A stretch of 64,000 nucleotides of DNA. It comes from M3007 sp035299505. Its GTDB lineage: Bacteria > Bacteroidota > Bacteroidia > Chitinophagales > Saprospiraceae. Under the pieces are notes generated by a model. The model did not search any database. It was not told the origin of the DNA and worked only from the letters and a program-made list of their open reading frames with translations. The stretch is from positions 19,677 through 83,676 of the forward strand of contig DATGWL010000017.1 in assembly GCA_035299505.1 (NCBI GenBank), in the 5' to 3' direction. Made by a program: the position numbers and the translations under genes. Below are positions 45,682-54,576 of this stretch, in pieces; position 1 is the stretch's first letter, and the number at the start of each line of letters is the position of its first letter.

Positions 45682-46050
45682 ATGATTCAACAAGAGTCTC
45701 GATTGAATGTGGCCGATAACTCCGGCGCGAAAGAAGTGCTCTGCATCCGGGTGCTGGGCCATACCCGCCAACGCTATGCTGGTGTAGGCGATAAGATTGT
45801 GGTTACCGTAAAGGATGCTTCTTCCAGTGGCGGTATCAAGAAAGGTACGGTTTCTAAAGCCGTTATCGTACGCACCCGCAAAGAATTGCGTCGTAAAGAT
45901 GGATCTTATATCCGCTTCGACGACAATGCGGTGGTATTGCTTAACGCCTCCGACGAGCCACGCGGTACCCGTATCTTCGGGCCGGTAGCTCGTGAACTGC
46001 GCGACAAGGATTACATGCGTATTGTATCTCTTGCTCCGGAAGTGCTCTAA
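45682..46050 (+). CDS. rplN: 50S ribosomal protein L14
   Basis: This 122-aa protein starts MIQQESRLNVADNSGAKEVL and contains GTRIFGPVARELRDKDYMRI, both family signatures. It has exactly the usual length and forms intersubunit contacts. Confidence 0.97.
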   Translation: MIQQESRLNVADNSGAKEVLCIRVLGHTRQRYAGVGDKIVVTVKDASSSGGIKKGTVSKAVIVRTRKELRRKDGSYIRFDDNAVVLLNASDEPRGTRIFGPVARELRDKDYMRIVSLAPEVL

Positions 46051-46077
46051 ATACTCATCAATTCAACCATTCTCGAA

Positions 46078-46425
46078 ATGGCTACGAAGAAAAATTCTGT
46101 AAAACGCTTTGCGCCCAAACTCCACATCCGTAAAGGAGACCAGGTGGTAGTTATTGCCGGCGATGACAAGGGTAAGAAAGGTGAAGTGCTTCAGGTCTTC
46201 CCTGACTTGAACCGTGCCACTGTGCAAGGCGTTCGCATCGTTAAAAAACACTTGAAAGCCACGCAGACGGAAGCCGGCGGTATCCAGGAAATGGAAGCCA
46301 GCATCCATATCTCCAACCTGGCTCATGTGGACCCTAAGAGCGGCGAAGCAACGCGCATTGGCCGCCGCGAAGAAAAAGGTGAGCGCGTACGCTTTTCTAA
46401 AAAATCCGGTAACGTCATTAAGTAA
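46078..46425 (+). CDS. rplX: 50S ribosomal protein L24
   Basis: This 115-aa protein contains the KOW motif (RKGDQVVVIAGDDKGKKGEV). It initiates 50S assembly. It overlaps rplE by one base (TAATG), so the two are translationally coupled. Confidence 0.97.
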   Translation: MATKKNSVKRFAPKLHIRKGDQVVVIAGDDKGKKGEVLQVFPDLNRATVQGVRIVKKHLKATQTEAGGIQEMEASIHISNLAHVDPKSGEATRIGRREEKGERVRFSKKSGNVIK

Positions 46426-46976
46426 TGAAATACGTACCTCGTCTTAAGACAAAATATCAGAACGATGTAGTTCCTGCGCTGATGAAGCAGTTTAACTACT
46501 CCTCTGTGATGCAGGTTCCCCGCATCGAAAAGATCTGCATCAACCAGGGTATCGGCGATGCCACTGGTGATAAAAAGCTGATCGACAACGCAGCAGCGGA
46601 ACTCTCCACTATCGTAGGCCAGAAAGCGGTTTCTACGAAGGCAAAGAAATCGGTGTCTAACTTCAAACTCCGTGAAGGTATGCCAATCGGCGTTCGCGTA
46701 ACGCTGCGCGGTGAGCGGATGTACGAGTTTCTCGACCGTTTCCTTAATATTTCATTGCCGCGTGTGCGTGACTTCCGTGGTGTAAACGACAAATCTTTCG
46801 ATGGTCGTGGCAACTACACCATGGGTATTACGGAACAGATCATCTTCCCTGAAATTGACATCGAAAAGGTGAGCAAAATCATGGGTATGGATATCAGTAT
46901 CGTAACCACCGCCCAAACGGATGCAGAAGCGTATGCTCTTTTGAAAGAGATGGGTATGCCATTCTACAAAAAATAA
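46425..46976 (+). CDS. rplE: 50S ribosomal protein L5
   Basis: This 183-aa protein with PRIEKICINQGIGDA and NFKLREGMPIGVRVTLRGE is a clear L5, which binds 5S rRNA. Its start overlaps the rplX stop. Confidence 0.97.
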   Translation: MKYVPRLKTKYQNDVVPALMKQFNYSSVMQVPRIEKICINQGIGDATGDKKLIDNAAAELSTIVGQKAVSTKAKKSVSNFKLREGMPIGVRVTLRGERMYEFLDRFLNISLPRVRDFRGVNDKSFDGRGNYTMGITEQIIFPEIDIEKVSKIMGMDISIVTTAQTDAEAYALLKEMGMPFYKK

Positions 46977-47009
46977 CTCTGACAATCCTTTTCAACGACA
47001 TAAAGCAAT

Positions 47010-47279
47010 ATGGCAAAGAAATCCGTCATTGCCCGCGAAAATAAGCGCAAGCGCCTGGTAGCCAAATACGCGGATCTCCGCAAACAGCTGAAAGAGGCCG
47101 GCGATTATGATGCACTCGACAAGCTTCCGCGTAACGCTAACCCGATCCGCCTGCACAATCGTTGCCTGCTGACCGGCCGTCCGAAAGGTTACATGCGCAA
47201 ATTCGGTATTTGCCGTGTTAAGTTCCGTGAAATGGCATTGTTCGGCAAAATACCTGGCGTAACCAAGGCGTCCTGGTAA
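47010..47279 (+). CDS. rpsN: 30S ribosomal protein S14 (zinc-independent form)
   Basis: This 89-aa protein has LHNRCLLTGRPKGYMRKFGI and ends KIPGVTKASW. The length is that of the C-minus, zinc-independent type; the four-Cys site of the short form is absent. Confidence 0.97.
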   Translation: MAKKSVIARENKRKRLVAKYADLRKQLKEAGDYDALDKLPRNANPIRLHNRCLLTGRPKGYMRKFGICRVKFREMALFGKIPGVTKASW

Positions 47280-47299
47280 TATTACATCGGCCACCAACA

Positions 47300-47346
47300 G
47301 TTGATAAGGTATGCTGTTGTTAGAGGCCCATCCAACAACTATCAAC
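47300..47346. repeat. Imperfect palindrome between rpsN and rpsH
   Basis: GTTGATA (47300) pairs with TATCAAC (47340), and inside it GTTGTT pairs with AACAAC. It fills most of the 80-bp spacer and ends 13 bp before the rpsH start. Confidence 0.7.
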
Positions 47347-47359
47347 AATTTTTGATAAA

Positions 47360-47770
47360 ATGCACGTCACCGACCCGATAGCAGACTATCTCACCCGCAT
47401 CCGCAACGCGCAAATGGCGGGGCATCGCATCGTGGAGATTCCGGCTTCGCGTATCAAGAAATCTATGACGGAGATCTTGTATGACCAAGGGTACATCCTC
47501 AAGTACACCTTTGAGGACAAGACACCGGAAAACAAGCAGGGGCTTATCAAAATTGCCCTCAAATATGATGCGGTTACCAAGCAACCGGTTATTCGCGAAC
47601 TCGTGCGTGTAAGCCGTCCAGGTCTGCGCAAGTTTTCTGCAGCCGGCGATATTCCTCGCATCATCAATGGCTTGGGCATCATGATTGTGTCCACGTCCAA
47701 AGGGGTGATGACCGACAAAAAAGCCCGCGATCTCAATGTAGGCGGCGAGCTTCTTTGCTACATCAGCTAA
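47360..47770 (+). CDS. rpsH: 30S ribosomal protein S8
   Basis: This 136-aa protein carries TDPIADYLTRIRNAQMAGHR and the C-terminal STSKGVMTDKKARDLNVGGE. S8 binds helix 21 of 16S rRNA, and in E. coli represses the spc operon; an equivalent site was not identified here. Confidence 0.97.
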   Translation: MHVTDPIADYLTRIRNAQMAGHRIVEIPASRIKKSMTEILYDQGYILKYTFEDKTPENKQGLIKIALKYDAVTKQPVIRELVRVSRPGLRKFSAAGDIPRIINGLGIMIVSTSKGVMTDKKARDLNVGGELLCYIS

Positions 47771-47802
47771 TTTCTACAAGAACTTTAAGAACACACTGCG
47801 AT

Positions 47803-48363
47803 ATGTCACGCATTGGAAAATTGCCCATCAGCCTTCCAGCTAAAGTTGAAGTGTCGGTTTCTGCTGATAACACAGTAACCGTTAAAGGCCCAAAGGGTAC
47901 GCTCAGCCAAAAAGTTGATCCTGATATCACGGTCAGCGTTGAAGACGGCACCCTGACGGTGAACCGCCCAACGGATCAGAAGCGCCATCGCTCCATGCAT
48001 GGCCTGTACCGCGCGCTCATCAACAATATGGTAGTAGGCGTTAGTCAAGGCTACGTCCGCGAAATGGAGGTGATCGGCGTTGGTTACCGTGTGGAAAACC
48101 AGGGTAATCTGGTTACCTTTACCATCGGTTACTCTCACCCGGTAATGTTCTTTATCCCTTCTGAAATCAAAGTAACCACGGCCATGGAAAAAGGTCAGGC
48201 TCCTTTGATCCGTCTGGAAGGCATCGATAAAGAACTGCTTGGTCAGGTATGCGCCAAAATGCGTACCTTCCGCAAACCTGAGCCTTACAAAGGGAAGGGT
48301 ATCATGTTCAAAGGCGAACAAATTCGTCGCAAAGCAGGTAAAACTGCCGGCGGTAAGAAATAA
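47803..48363 (+). CDS. rplF: 50S ribosomal protein L6
   Basis: This is a 186-aa protein. The start was placed at MSRIGKLPISLP, the family N-terminus; an earlier in-frame start overlapping rpsH is not supported. Later signatures include RKPEPYKGKGIMFKGE. Confidence 0.97.
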   Translation: MSRIGKLPISLPAKVEVSVSADNTVTVKGPKGTLSQKVDPDITVSVEDGTLTVNRPTDQKRHRSMHGLYRALINNMVVGVSQGYVREMEVIGVGYRVENQGNLVTFTIGYSHPVMFFIPSEIKVTTAMEKGQAPLIRLEGIDKELLGQVCAKMRTFRKPEPYKGKGIMFKGEQIRRKAGKTAGGKK

Positions 48364-48371
48364 TAAAATCG

Positions 48372-48419
48372 TCAGGCTCCATCCGTCCATCTCTCCGGAT
48401 AGGGTAGGGTGGAGCCTGA
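48372..48419. repeat. Hairpin between rplF and rplR
   Basis: A perfect 10-bp stem (TCAGGCTCCA / TGGAGCCTGA) contains an inner ATCCG/CGGAT stem. No T-run follows, so this is probably not a terminator. A second 7-bp hairpin (ATTGACT / AGTCAAT) lies between rplR and rpsE at 48842-48862. Confidence 0.75.
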
Positions 48420-48480
48420 TCCACATAACATCAATCGCTATCCCGGCCAGTAATCGGGTTGCCTAAATTGATACGAAACA

Positions 48481-48822
48481 ATGAAACGTACAAAAGAACA
48501 AAGCCGTAAACGCATTCACCTGCGTATCCGTAAAAAGGTAAATGGCACTGCAGAGCGTCCTCGTCTGAGCGTATACCGTTCTAACAATGCTATCTACTGC
48601 CAACTGATCAACGATCAGGCAGGACATACGCTGGCTTCGGCTTCTTCTATCGGCATGAAAGGCGCCAATATTGCCCAGGCTACTGAAGTAGGCAAAATGA
48701 TCGCTGAACGTGCTAAAGCTGCGGGTATCCAGAATGTTGTATTCGACCGCGGTGGTTACCTCTATCATGGACGCGTTAAAGCTTTGGCCGATGGCGCTCG
48801 CGAAGGAGGACTTCAATTCTAA
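48481..48822 (+). CDS. rplR: 50S ribosomal protein L18
   Basis: This 113-aa protein with RPRLSVYRSNNAIYCQLI and VVFDRGGYLYHGRVKALADG binds 5S rRNA. Length is normal. Confidence 0.97.
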   Translation: MKRTKEQSRKRIHLRIRKKVNGTAERPRLSVYRSNNAIYCQLINDQAGHTLASASSIGMKGANIAQATEVGKMIAERAKAAGIQNVVFDRGGYLYHGRVKALADGAREGGLQF

Positions 48823-48894
48823 ACACTTGGTTATTCGAGCAATTGACTCTAAACCAGTCAATGATCAAATCAACAAATAAACAAGCTTAGCAAC

Positions 48895-49422
48895 ATGGCA
48901 AGGCAAGAAAGAGAAAAAGAAGTTTCACGCACCACGGAAGAGTCCGGTCTGAAGGAAAAACTCGTGGCGCTCAACCGCGTAGCCAAAGTTACGAAAGGTG
49001 GTCGTACGTTCACTTTCGCAGCTGTGGTAGTGGTTGGAGACGGTAAAGGCACCATTGGTCAGGGACTTGGTAAGGCACGTGAGGTGTCTGAAGCCATCTC
49101 CAAGGCCGTAAAGGATGCAGAAAAAAATCTGGTCAAAGTACCCATCCTCAATGGTACCATTCCACACGAAGTTCATGGTAAGTCCGACGCCGGTCGTGTA
49201 TTGATCAAGCCTGCCGCACATGGTACCGGTGTGATCGCCGGTGGCGCAATGCGTGCTGTGTTGGAAGCCGTTGGCGTTCACGACTGTCTTGCCAAGTCGC
49301 AAGGCTCCGCCAATCCGCACAACGTGGTTAAAGCCACGATTGCTGCTCTCACCAGCCTTCGCAGTCCTGCTGAGGTGGCTCGTCAGCGTGGTATCTCCAT
49401 GGAAAAACTCTTTAACGGTTAA
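48895..49422 (+). CDS. rpsE: 30S ribosomal protein S5
   Basis: This 175-aa protein with KVTKGGRTFTFAAVVVVGDG and KSQGSANPHNVVKATIAALT is full length. S5 lines the mRNA entry channel. Confidence 0.97.
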   Translation: MARQEREKEVSRTTEESGLKEKLVALNRVAKVTKGGRTFTFAAVVVVGDGKGTIGQGLGKAREVSEAISKAVKDAEKNLVKVPILNGTIPHEVHGKSDAGRVLIKPAAHGTGVIAGGAMRAVLEAVGVHDCLAKSQGSANPHNVVKATIAALTSLRSPAEVARQRGISMEKLFNG

Positions 49423-49434
49423 AGGAATTAAGAC

Positions 49435-49614
49435 ATGAGCAAAGTCAATATTACCTTGGTGAAAAGCCCGATCGACAAGCCGAAGCGTCAAAAACAAACG
49501 CTTACTGCCCTGGGTTTCCGCAAAATGAACCAAACCGTTCAACACGAAGCCACTCCACAAATCGAAGGAATGATCCGTGTTGTACAACACCTGGTAAAAG
49601 TGGAAAATGCCTGA
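49435..49614 (+). CDS. rpmD: 50S ribosomal protein L30
   Basis: This 59-aa protein translates as MSKVNITLVKSPIDKPKRQK, followed by TALGFRKMNQTV and a C-terminal IRVVQHLVKVENA. The position between rpsE (12 bp) and rplO and the family pattern LxKSxI...LGLxK support the call. Confidence 0.95.
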   Translation: MSKVNITLVKSPIDKPKRQKQTLTALGFRKMNQTVQHEATPQIEGMIRVVQHLVKVENA

Positions 49615-49691
49615 TATTGCAGGCCAACTAACAGTCATTCAAACAACATCTGGCGTTAACTCCGGTTTTCGCCCGACAATAAAGAAAAACA

Positions 49692-50138
49692 ATGGATCTT
49701 TCTAATCTCCGTCCGGCAGAAGGTTCAACCAAAAACGAAAAGCGCATTGGTCGCGGTACCGGCTCAGGCCGTGGTGGTACTTCCACACGTGGTCACAAAG
49801 GCGACAAAGCTCGCAGCGGCGCCAAGCAAAAGCGTCACTTCGAAGGTGGTCAAACGCCTATGCAGCGTCGTTTGCCAAAACGCGGCTTCAAAAACGTGAA
49901 CCGTGTTGAGTACGTTCCGCTGAACCTCGGCGCTCTGGAAGCACTGGTTCAAAAAACAGGTTCCAATACCTTTGATGTTGCCGCACTGGTAGCCGCTGGC
50001 GTATCCCGTGCATCCGACAAGATCAAAGTACTGGGTACCGGCAAGCTTGCCTCTAAAGTAAGCCTCAAAGTACACGCTGTTTCTGCATCCGCAAAAGCCG
50101 CCATCGAAGCTCTCGGTGGAAGCATTGAACTCGTTTAA
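49692..50138 (+). CDS. rplO: 50S ribosomal protein L15
   Basis: This 148-aa protein opens MDLSNLRPAEGSTKNEKRIG and has the glycine-rich GRGTGSGRGGTSTRGHKGD. It is followed closely by secY, as in most bacteria. Confidence 0.97.
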   Translation: MDLSNLRPAEGSTKNEKRIGRGTGSGRGGTSTRGHKGDKARSGAKQKRHFEGGQTPMQRRLPKRGFKNVNRVEYVPLNLGALEALVQKTGSNTFDVAALVAAGVSRASDKIKVLGTGKLASKVSLKVHAVSASAKAAIEALGGSIELV

Positions 50139-50152
50139 ATCCTCTCTCGGTA

Positions 50153-51514
50153 ATGAAATTTTTTACCGTTCTCAAAAATATCTGGAGCATTAAAGAGCTC
50201 CGCGATCGGATCCTGTTCACGCTGGCACTTTTGCTGGTTTACCGGGCAGGTACCTTCATCGTACTTCCGGGCGTTGTTCCGGCAGCCCTTGACCGCGCTG
50301 CTCAAAACCGCGGTTCCAATGACCTGCTCGGATTGATCAACGTTTTCACCGGTGGCGCCTTCGACAATGCAGCCATCTTCGCTCTTGGTGTAATGCCTTA
50401 TATTACGGCTTCCATCATTGTGCAATTGTTGGGCTTCGCTGTTCCTTACTTCCAGCGTCTGCAAACAAAAGAAGGTGAAAGCGGCCGCAAACGCCTGAAT
50501 CAAATTACCCGCTTCCTCACTGTAGCTATTACCCTGGTTCAGGGTGGCGGTTACCTCCAATTGGTGAAAAGTATCCCTGGTGGTGTTTCACCGGAGGTTC
50601 CTGAGGGGCTGTTCTGGTTCTCCAACATTGTAATCCTGACCGCTGGTACCATTTTCTGTATGTGGCTCGGTGAACGTATCACCGATAAAGGCATCGGTAA
50701 CGGTACTTCCCTGATCATTCAGGCCGGTATCATTGCTCGTCTGCCTTACGCCTTCTCTTTCGAATTCGTAAAATTGTTCGGCGAAAACAAATTGCTGCTC
50801 TTCTTCGTAGAACTCGCAGTATTCTTTGTGATCGTTCTGGCTACGATATTGGTTATTCAGGGTGTTCGCCGGATTCCAATTCAGTTTGCTAAACGTATGG
50901 TTGGCCGAACAGGTGGCGCCATGCCTACAGCAAGCGCCCGCGATTACCTCCCACTGAAGATCAATTCCGCAGGTGTAATGCCGATCATCTTCGCTCAGGC
51001 GCTGATGTTCCTCCCTGCAACCGCACTTCAATACATGTCTGGCGGTGCACAAGGTGGTGGTTTGTCCATGTTCAGCGATATCTACTCTTTCGGATACAAC
51101 GCATTGTTCTTCACGTTGATCGTTATCTTCACGTATGTATATACGGCGCTGATGATCAACCCAACCAACTATGCCGAATACCTGAAGCGCAACAATGCAT
51201 TCATCCCGGGTGTTAAGCCAGGTGAATCAACTTCAGAGTACATTGATAACATTATGACCAGAATTACGCTTCCAGGCGCTGTATTCCTCGGTCTGCTGGG
51301 TATCCTGCCTTCTATCGCCGCTATGTTCGGTGTGAACCAACAGTTTGCCTTGTTCTTCGGTGGTACCACGTTGTTGATCATGGTGGGTGTTGCCCTCGAT
51401 ACCCTCCAGGTAATTGAGAGCTACCTGTTGACTAAAAAATATGACGGTCTGATCAAGTCAGGTCGTATTCAAGGCCGCTCAACCTCGGGCATCCAGGTTG
51501 GTCAGCCTCAATAA
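50153..51514 (+). CDS. secY: Preprotein translocase subunit SecY
   Basis: This 453-aa polytopic membrane protein forms the protein-conducting channel with SecE and SecG. About ten transmembrane segments are visible. Signatures include GVMPYITASIIVQLLGFAVP (plug/TM2 region) and GERITDKGIGNGTSLIIQAG. It starts 14 bp after rplO. All signal-peptide proteins in this window, including the T9SS cargo, would cross the inner membrane through this channel. Confidence 0.97.
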   Translation: MKFFTVLKNIWSIKELRDRILFTLALLLVYRAGTFIVLPGVVPAALDRAAQNRGSNDLLGLINVFTGGAFDNAAIFALGVMPYITASIIVQLLGFAVPYFQRLQTKEGESGRKRLNQITRFLTVAITLVQGGGYLQLVKSIPGGVSPEVPEGLFWFSNIVILTAGTIFCMWLGERITDKGIGNGTSLIIQAGIIARLPYAFSFEFVKLFGENKLLLFFVELAVFFVIVLATILVIQGVRRIPIQFAKRMVGRTGGAMPTASARDYLPLKINSAGVMPIIFAQALMFLPATALQYMSGGAQGGGLSMFSDIYSFGYNALFFTLIVIFTYVYTALMINPTNYAEYLKRNNAFIPGVKPGESTSEYIDNIMTRITLPGAVFLGLLGILPSIAAMFGVNQQFALFFGGTTLLIMVGVALDTLQVIESYLLTKKYDGLIKSGRIQGRSTSGIQVGQPQ

Positions 51515-51522
51515 AACAAATC

Positions 51523-52377
51523 ATGGGCTTGTTTGGAAAAGGAGCAGATGGCAGGCAGTTTCATTACAAAACACCGGCCGAAATTGAGTTGATGCGAAAT
51601 GCAAACTTGATTGTCTCCAAAACACTGGCACATGTAGCAAGCATGCTGAAACCCGGAATTACGGGAAAAGCGATTGATAAAGCGGCGGAAGAGTTCATAC
51701 GGGATCATGGTGGCCGACCGGCATTCAAAGGATACGGTCCAAAACAAAATCCTTTCCCGTCCTCTTTATGTGTGTCGTACAATGATATCGTAGTGCATGG
51801 AATACCGGGTGGCAGGGAGTTTAAGGAAGGAGATGTTGTTTCAGTGGATTGTGGTGTTGAACTGGAAGGCTTTTATGGTGATGCAGCTTTCACCTTTGCT
51901 TTTCAGGAAGTAGATGCCAAAACCATGGAATTGCTCCGGGTTACTTATGCTTCTCTTTATCTGGGAATAGAACAAGCAGTACACGGAAAGCGAATTGGAG
52001 ATATTTCGGCGGCGATTCAGGAGTATTGTGAACGTCAATATGGTTACGGAGTGGTTCGGGATTTGGTTGGTCATGGAGTAGGGAAATCATTACATGAAGA
52101 GCCTGAGGTTCCCAACTATGGAAAACGTGGAAAGGGACCTTTACTTCAGGAAGGATTGACCATTGCCATAGAACCAATGGTGAATATGGGTAAGAGGGAA
52201 GTGTATCAACTGGACGATGGCTGGACCATCTTAACCCGTGATAAAATGCCCAGCGCACACTTCGAACACTCTGTTGCAGTGATGAAAGGAAAGGCTGATA
52301 TCCTGTCGGATCACTCCTTTCTTTTGGCCGAAATAAAAAATAATCCAAATTTGCAGGAAGTACAGCCTAAAAGTTAG
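51523..52377 (+). CDS. map: Methionine aminopeptidase, type I
   Basis: This 284-aa metalloenzyme removes the initiator Met. Metal ligands appear in VDCGVELEGFYGDAA (two Asp), VGHGVGKSLHEEP (His) and the Glu residues of IEPMVNMG and of the HFEHSVAV region. It is longer than the usual 250-260 aa by an N-terminal GLFGKGADGRQFHYK segment and a C-terminal tail. It starts 8 bp after secY. Confidence 0.95.
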   Translation: MGLFGKGADGRQFHYKTPAEIELMRNANLIVSKTLAHVASMLKPGITGKAIDKAAEEFIRDHGGRPAFKGYGPKQNPFPSSLCVSYNDIVVHGIPGGREFKEGDVVSVDCGVELEGFYGDAAFTFAFQEVDAKTMELLRVTYASLYLGIEQAVHGKRIGDISAAIQEYCERQYGYGVVRDLVGHGVGKSLHEEPEVPNYGKRGKGPLLQEGLTIAIEPMVNMGKREVYQLDDGWTILTRDKMPSAHFEHSVAVMKGKADILSDHSFLLAEIKNNPNLQEVQPKS

Positions 52378-52384
52378 ACCTTTG
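52350..52384 (+). promoter_or_regulatory. Possible internal promoter before infA
   Basis: TTTG (52350-52353), 23 bp, then GACCTTTG (52377-52384). The -7 box has one mismatch (G for T) and overlaps the map stop region. It could add transcription for infA and the alpha genes. Confidence 0.35.
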
Positions 52385-52413
52385 CACCCCGAAATCGGGA
52401 AACGACCATTTTT

Positions 52414-52632
52414 ATGGCAAAAGAAGATATTATCAAACAAGACGGCGTGGTTGCAGAAGCACTTTCGAATGCAAATTTCAAGGTGCAGCTGGAAAATGGC
52501 CACATCATCTTGGCTACCATATCCGGTAAAATGCGCATGCACTACATCCGGATTCTGCCAGGCGATAAAGTTTCAGTTGAAATGTCGCCTTACGACCTGA
52601 CACGAGGACGCATCATTTACCGCTACAAGTAA
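52414..52632 (+). CDS. infA: Translation initiation factor IF-1
   Basis: This 72-aa S1-fold (OB) protein contains KEDIIKQDGVVAEALSNANF and VEMSPYDLTRGRIIYRYK, nearly invariant in the family. It binds the ribosomal A site during initiation. Confidence 0.97.
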   Translation: MAKEDIIKQDGVVAEALSNANFKVQLENGHIILATISGKMRMHYIRILPGDKVSVEMSPYDLTRGRIIYRYK

Positions 52633-52687
52633 CTTGTTGTGTGACAAGTACTTACAAATTTTTGAAAACAGACAATTTCGACACGAT

Positions 52688-52804
52688 ATGAAAGTCAGAC
52701 CGTCCATCAAAAAGCGTTCTGTTGATTGCAAAATTGTTCGCCGTAAAGGCAAATTGTACGTAATCAACAAGAAAAACCCTAAATTCAAACAACGTCAAGG
52801 GTAA
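52688..52804 (+). CDS. rpmJ: 50S ribosomal protein L36
   Basis: This 38-aa protein begins MKVRPSIKKRSVDCKIVRRK and ends KNPKFKQRQG. Only one Cys of the zinc ribbon remains in the usual CxxC...H positions (VDCKIV), which fits the zinc-independent form. Confidence 0.95.
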   Translation: MKVRPSIKKRSVDCKIVRRKGKLYVINKKNPKFKQRQG

Positions 52805-52893
52805 GGACGTGTTTCGGAGGAGGCATGTGGTAAATCTACCACCCGCTTTTCCGGATCAACCTAACACAACAGCATCAAAATCAACAAAATACA

Positions 52894-53271
52894 ATGGCAC
52901 GTATTGCAGGTGTAGATTTACCCCGTCATAAAAGGGGTGTTGTAAGCCTCACTTATATCTACGGCATCGGAAGTTCTTCTGCCAAGGCTATCCTGGAAAA
53001 AGCAGGTGTGAGCGAAGATACCAAAGCCGAGGCATGGACTGATGAGAACATCAAGGCTATCGCTCGCGTCATCGCTGATGAATACAAAACGGAAGGTCAA
53101 CTCCGTTCTGAGGTTCAACTCAACATCAAGCGTTTGATGGACATCGGTTGCTACCGTGGTCTGCGTCACCGTAAAGGCTTGCCACTGCGCGGCCAGCGTA
53201 CGCGTACCAATGCACGTACCCGTAAGGGCAAACGTAAGACGGTTGCAGGCAAAAAGAAAGTAACTAAGTAA
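52894..53271 (+). CDS. rpsM: 30S ribosomal protein S13
   Basis: This 125-aa protein carries MARIAGVDLPRHKRGVVSLT and RHRKGLPLRGQRTRTNARTR, family signatures. It contacts tRNA and the 50S subunit. Confidence 0.97.
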   Translation: MARIAGVDLPRHKRGVVSLTYIYGIGSSSAKAILEKAGVSEDTKAEAWTDENIKAIARVIADEYKTEGQLRSEVQLNIKRLMDIGCYRGLRHRKGLPLRGQRTRTNARTRKGKRKTVAGKKKVTK

Positions 53272-53387
53272 TGATTGTGAGCAGGATGCTCTACGGATTG
53301 TGGTACTTTACCTCAAACACCAGCCAGCATCAGCGCACATGAATACATCTGACTACATTCCACACACACTGACCATATTCTCATAAA

Positions 53388-53780
53388 ATGGCAAAAGGTG
53401 CAGCAAAAAAAGTTGTTAAGCGGAAGGTGAAAATCACCCCGGAGGGCCTTGTATTCATTCAGGCCAGCTTCAACAACATCATTATCTCCATCACCAATAA
53501 ACAAGGTGAGGTAGTTTCCTGGGCTTCTGCTGGCAAAGCAGGATTCCGTGGTTCCAAGAAAAATACGCCCTACGCAGCTCAGGTGGCTGCCAGCGACGCC
53601 GCTAAAACGGCACACGAAGCTGGTATTCGCTCTGCAGAGGTATTCGTTAAAGGCCCAGGCTCCGGCCGTGAGTCTGCTATCCGCGCCATTGACCAGTCCG
53701 GTATCAAAGTACTCGTGATCAACGACGTTACCCCAATGCCGCACAACGGTTGCCGCCCGCCAAAGCGTCGCCGCGTATAA
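53388..53780 (+). CDS. rpsK: 30S ribosomal protein S11
   Basis: This 130-aa protein contains ASFNNIIISITNKQGEVVSW and DVTPMPHNGCRPPKRRRV at its end. It is a platform protein; length is normal. Confidence 0.97.
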   Translation: MAKGAAKKVVKRKVKITPEGLVFIQASFNNIIISITNKQGEVVSWASAGKAGFRGSKKNTPYAAQVAASDAAKTAHEAGIRSAEVFVKGPGSGRESAIRAIDQSGIKVLVINDVTPMPHNGCRPPKRRRV

Positions 53781-53812
53781 TTCAATCAAAAAACTGACCA
53801 CATTGCAATAAG

Positions 53813-54427
53813 ATGGCTCGTTATACAGGACCAACTACTAAAAAAGCCCGTTCATTCGGCGATCCTATTTTTGGTTTCGACAAAGCTTTTGAACGCCGGA
53901 AATATCCTCCCGGCCAACATGGCTTGTCTCGCAAGAAGAAGCAGGCTTCCAACTATGCCGGACAGCTGAAAGAAAAGCAGAAAGCAAAGTATACCTACGG
54001 TGTGCTGGAACGTCAGTTCCGCAAAACCTTCGTGAACGCAACCCGTCGTCACGGCGTTACCGGTGAGGTATTGCTTCAATTGCTCGAAGCTCGCCTGGAT
54101 AATACGGTTTTCCGTCTGGGCATTTCTCCTACCCGCCGTGGTGCACGTCAGTTGGTAGGTCACCGTCACATTACCGTTAATGGTAAAGTGGTGAATGTTC
54201 CTTCCTACTCCCTCAAACCTGGTGATATTATTGCCGTTCGCGGTAAATCCAAAGGTTTGGAAGTGGTTGCCACACACGTTGGCGCTAAAACCAACAACGT
54301 ACGTAACTACGGCTGGCTGGAATGGAATGTTGACAAAATGCAGGGAATATTCCTCGCATACCCACAGCGCGATCAAATTCCGGAGAACATCAACGAACAG
54401 TTGATCGTTGAATTGTACTCTAAATAA
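53813..54427 (+). CDS. rpsD: 30S ribosomal protein S4
   Basis: This 204-aa protein has the S4 RNA-binding fold (LEARLDNTVFRLGISPTRRG, RQLVGHRHITVNGKVVNVPS). A primary 16S rRNA binder. A terminator-like hairpin follows 19 bp after the stop. Confidence 0.97.
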   Translation: MARYTGPTTKKARSFGDPIFGFDKAFERRKYPPGQHGLSRKKKQASNYAGQLKEKQKAKYTYGVLERQFRKTFVNATRRHGVTGEVLLQLLEARLDNTVFRLGISPTRRGARQLVGHRHITVNGKVVNVPSYSLKPGDIIAVRGKSKGLEVVATHVGAKTNNVRNYGWLEWNVDKMQGIFLAYPQRDQIPENINEQLIVELYSK

Positions 54428-54446
54428 TAGCCTTTAAGCACCAAAC

Positions 54447-54480
54447 GGTTGGCCCCCCAAAGGAGGGCCAACCATTTTGG
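54447..54480 (+). terminator. Terminator-like hairpin between rpsD and rpoA
   Basis: A perfect GGTTGGCCC / GGGCCAACC stem with a 9-base loop is followed by ATTTTGG. The T-run is interrupted, so it could be a partial terminator or attenuator inside the operon. Confidence 0.6.
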
Positions 54481-54576
54481 CGTTTGTCGGCCTCAGGCTT
54501 AATACAAGCCGCTCAGGAACCCGCCTTAAGATCAAATTCGTTTTTCCCACCAACACTCTCTCGGAGCATTCCACAT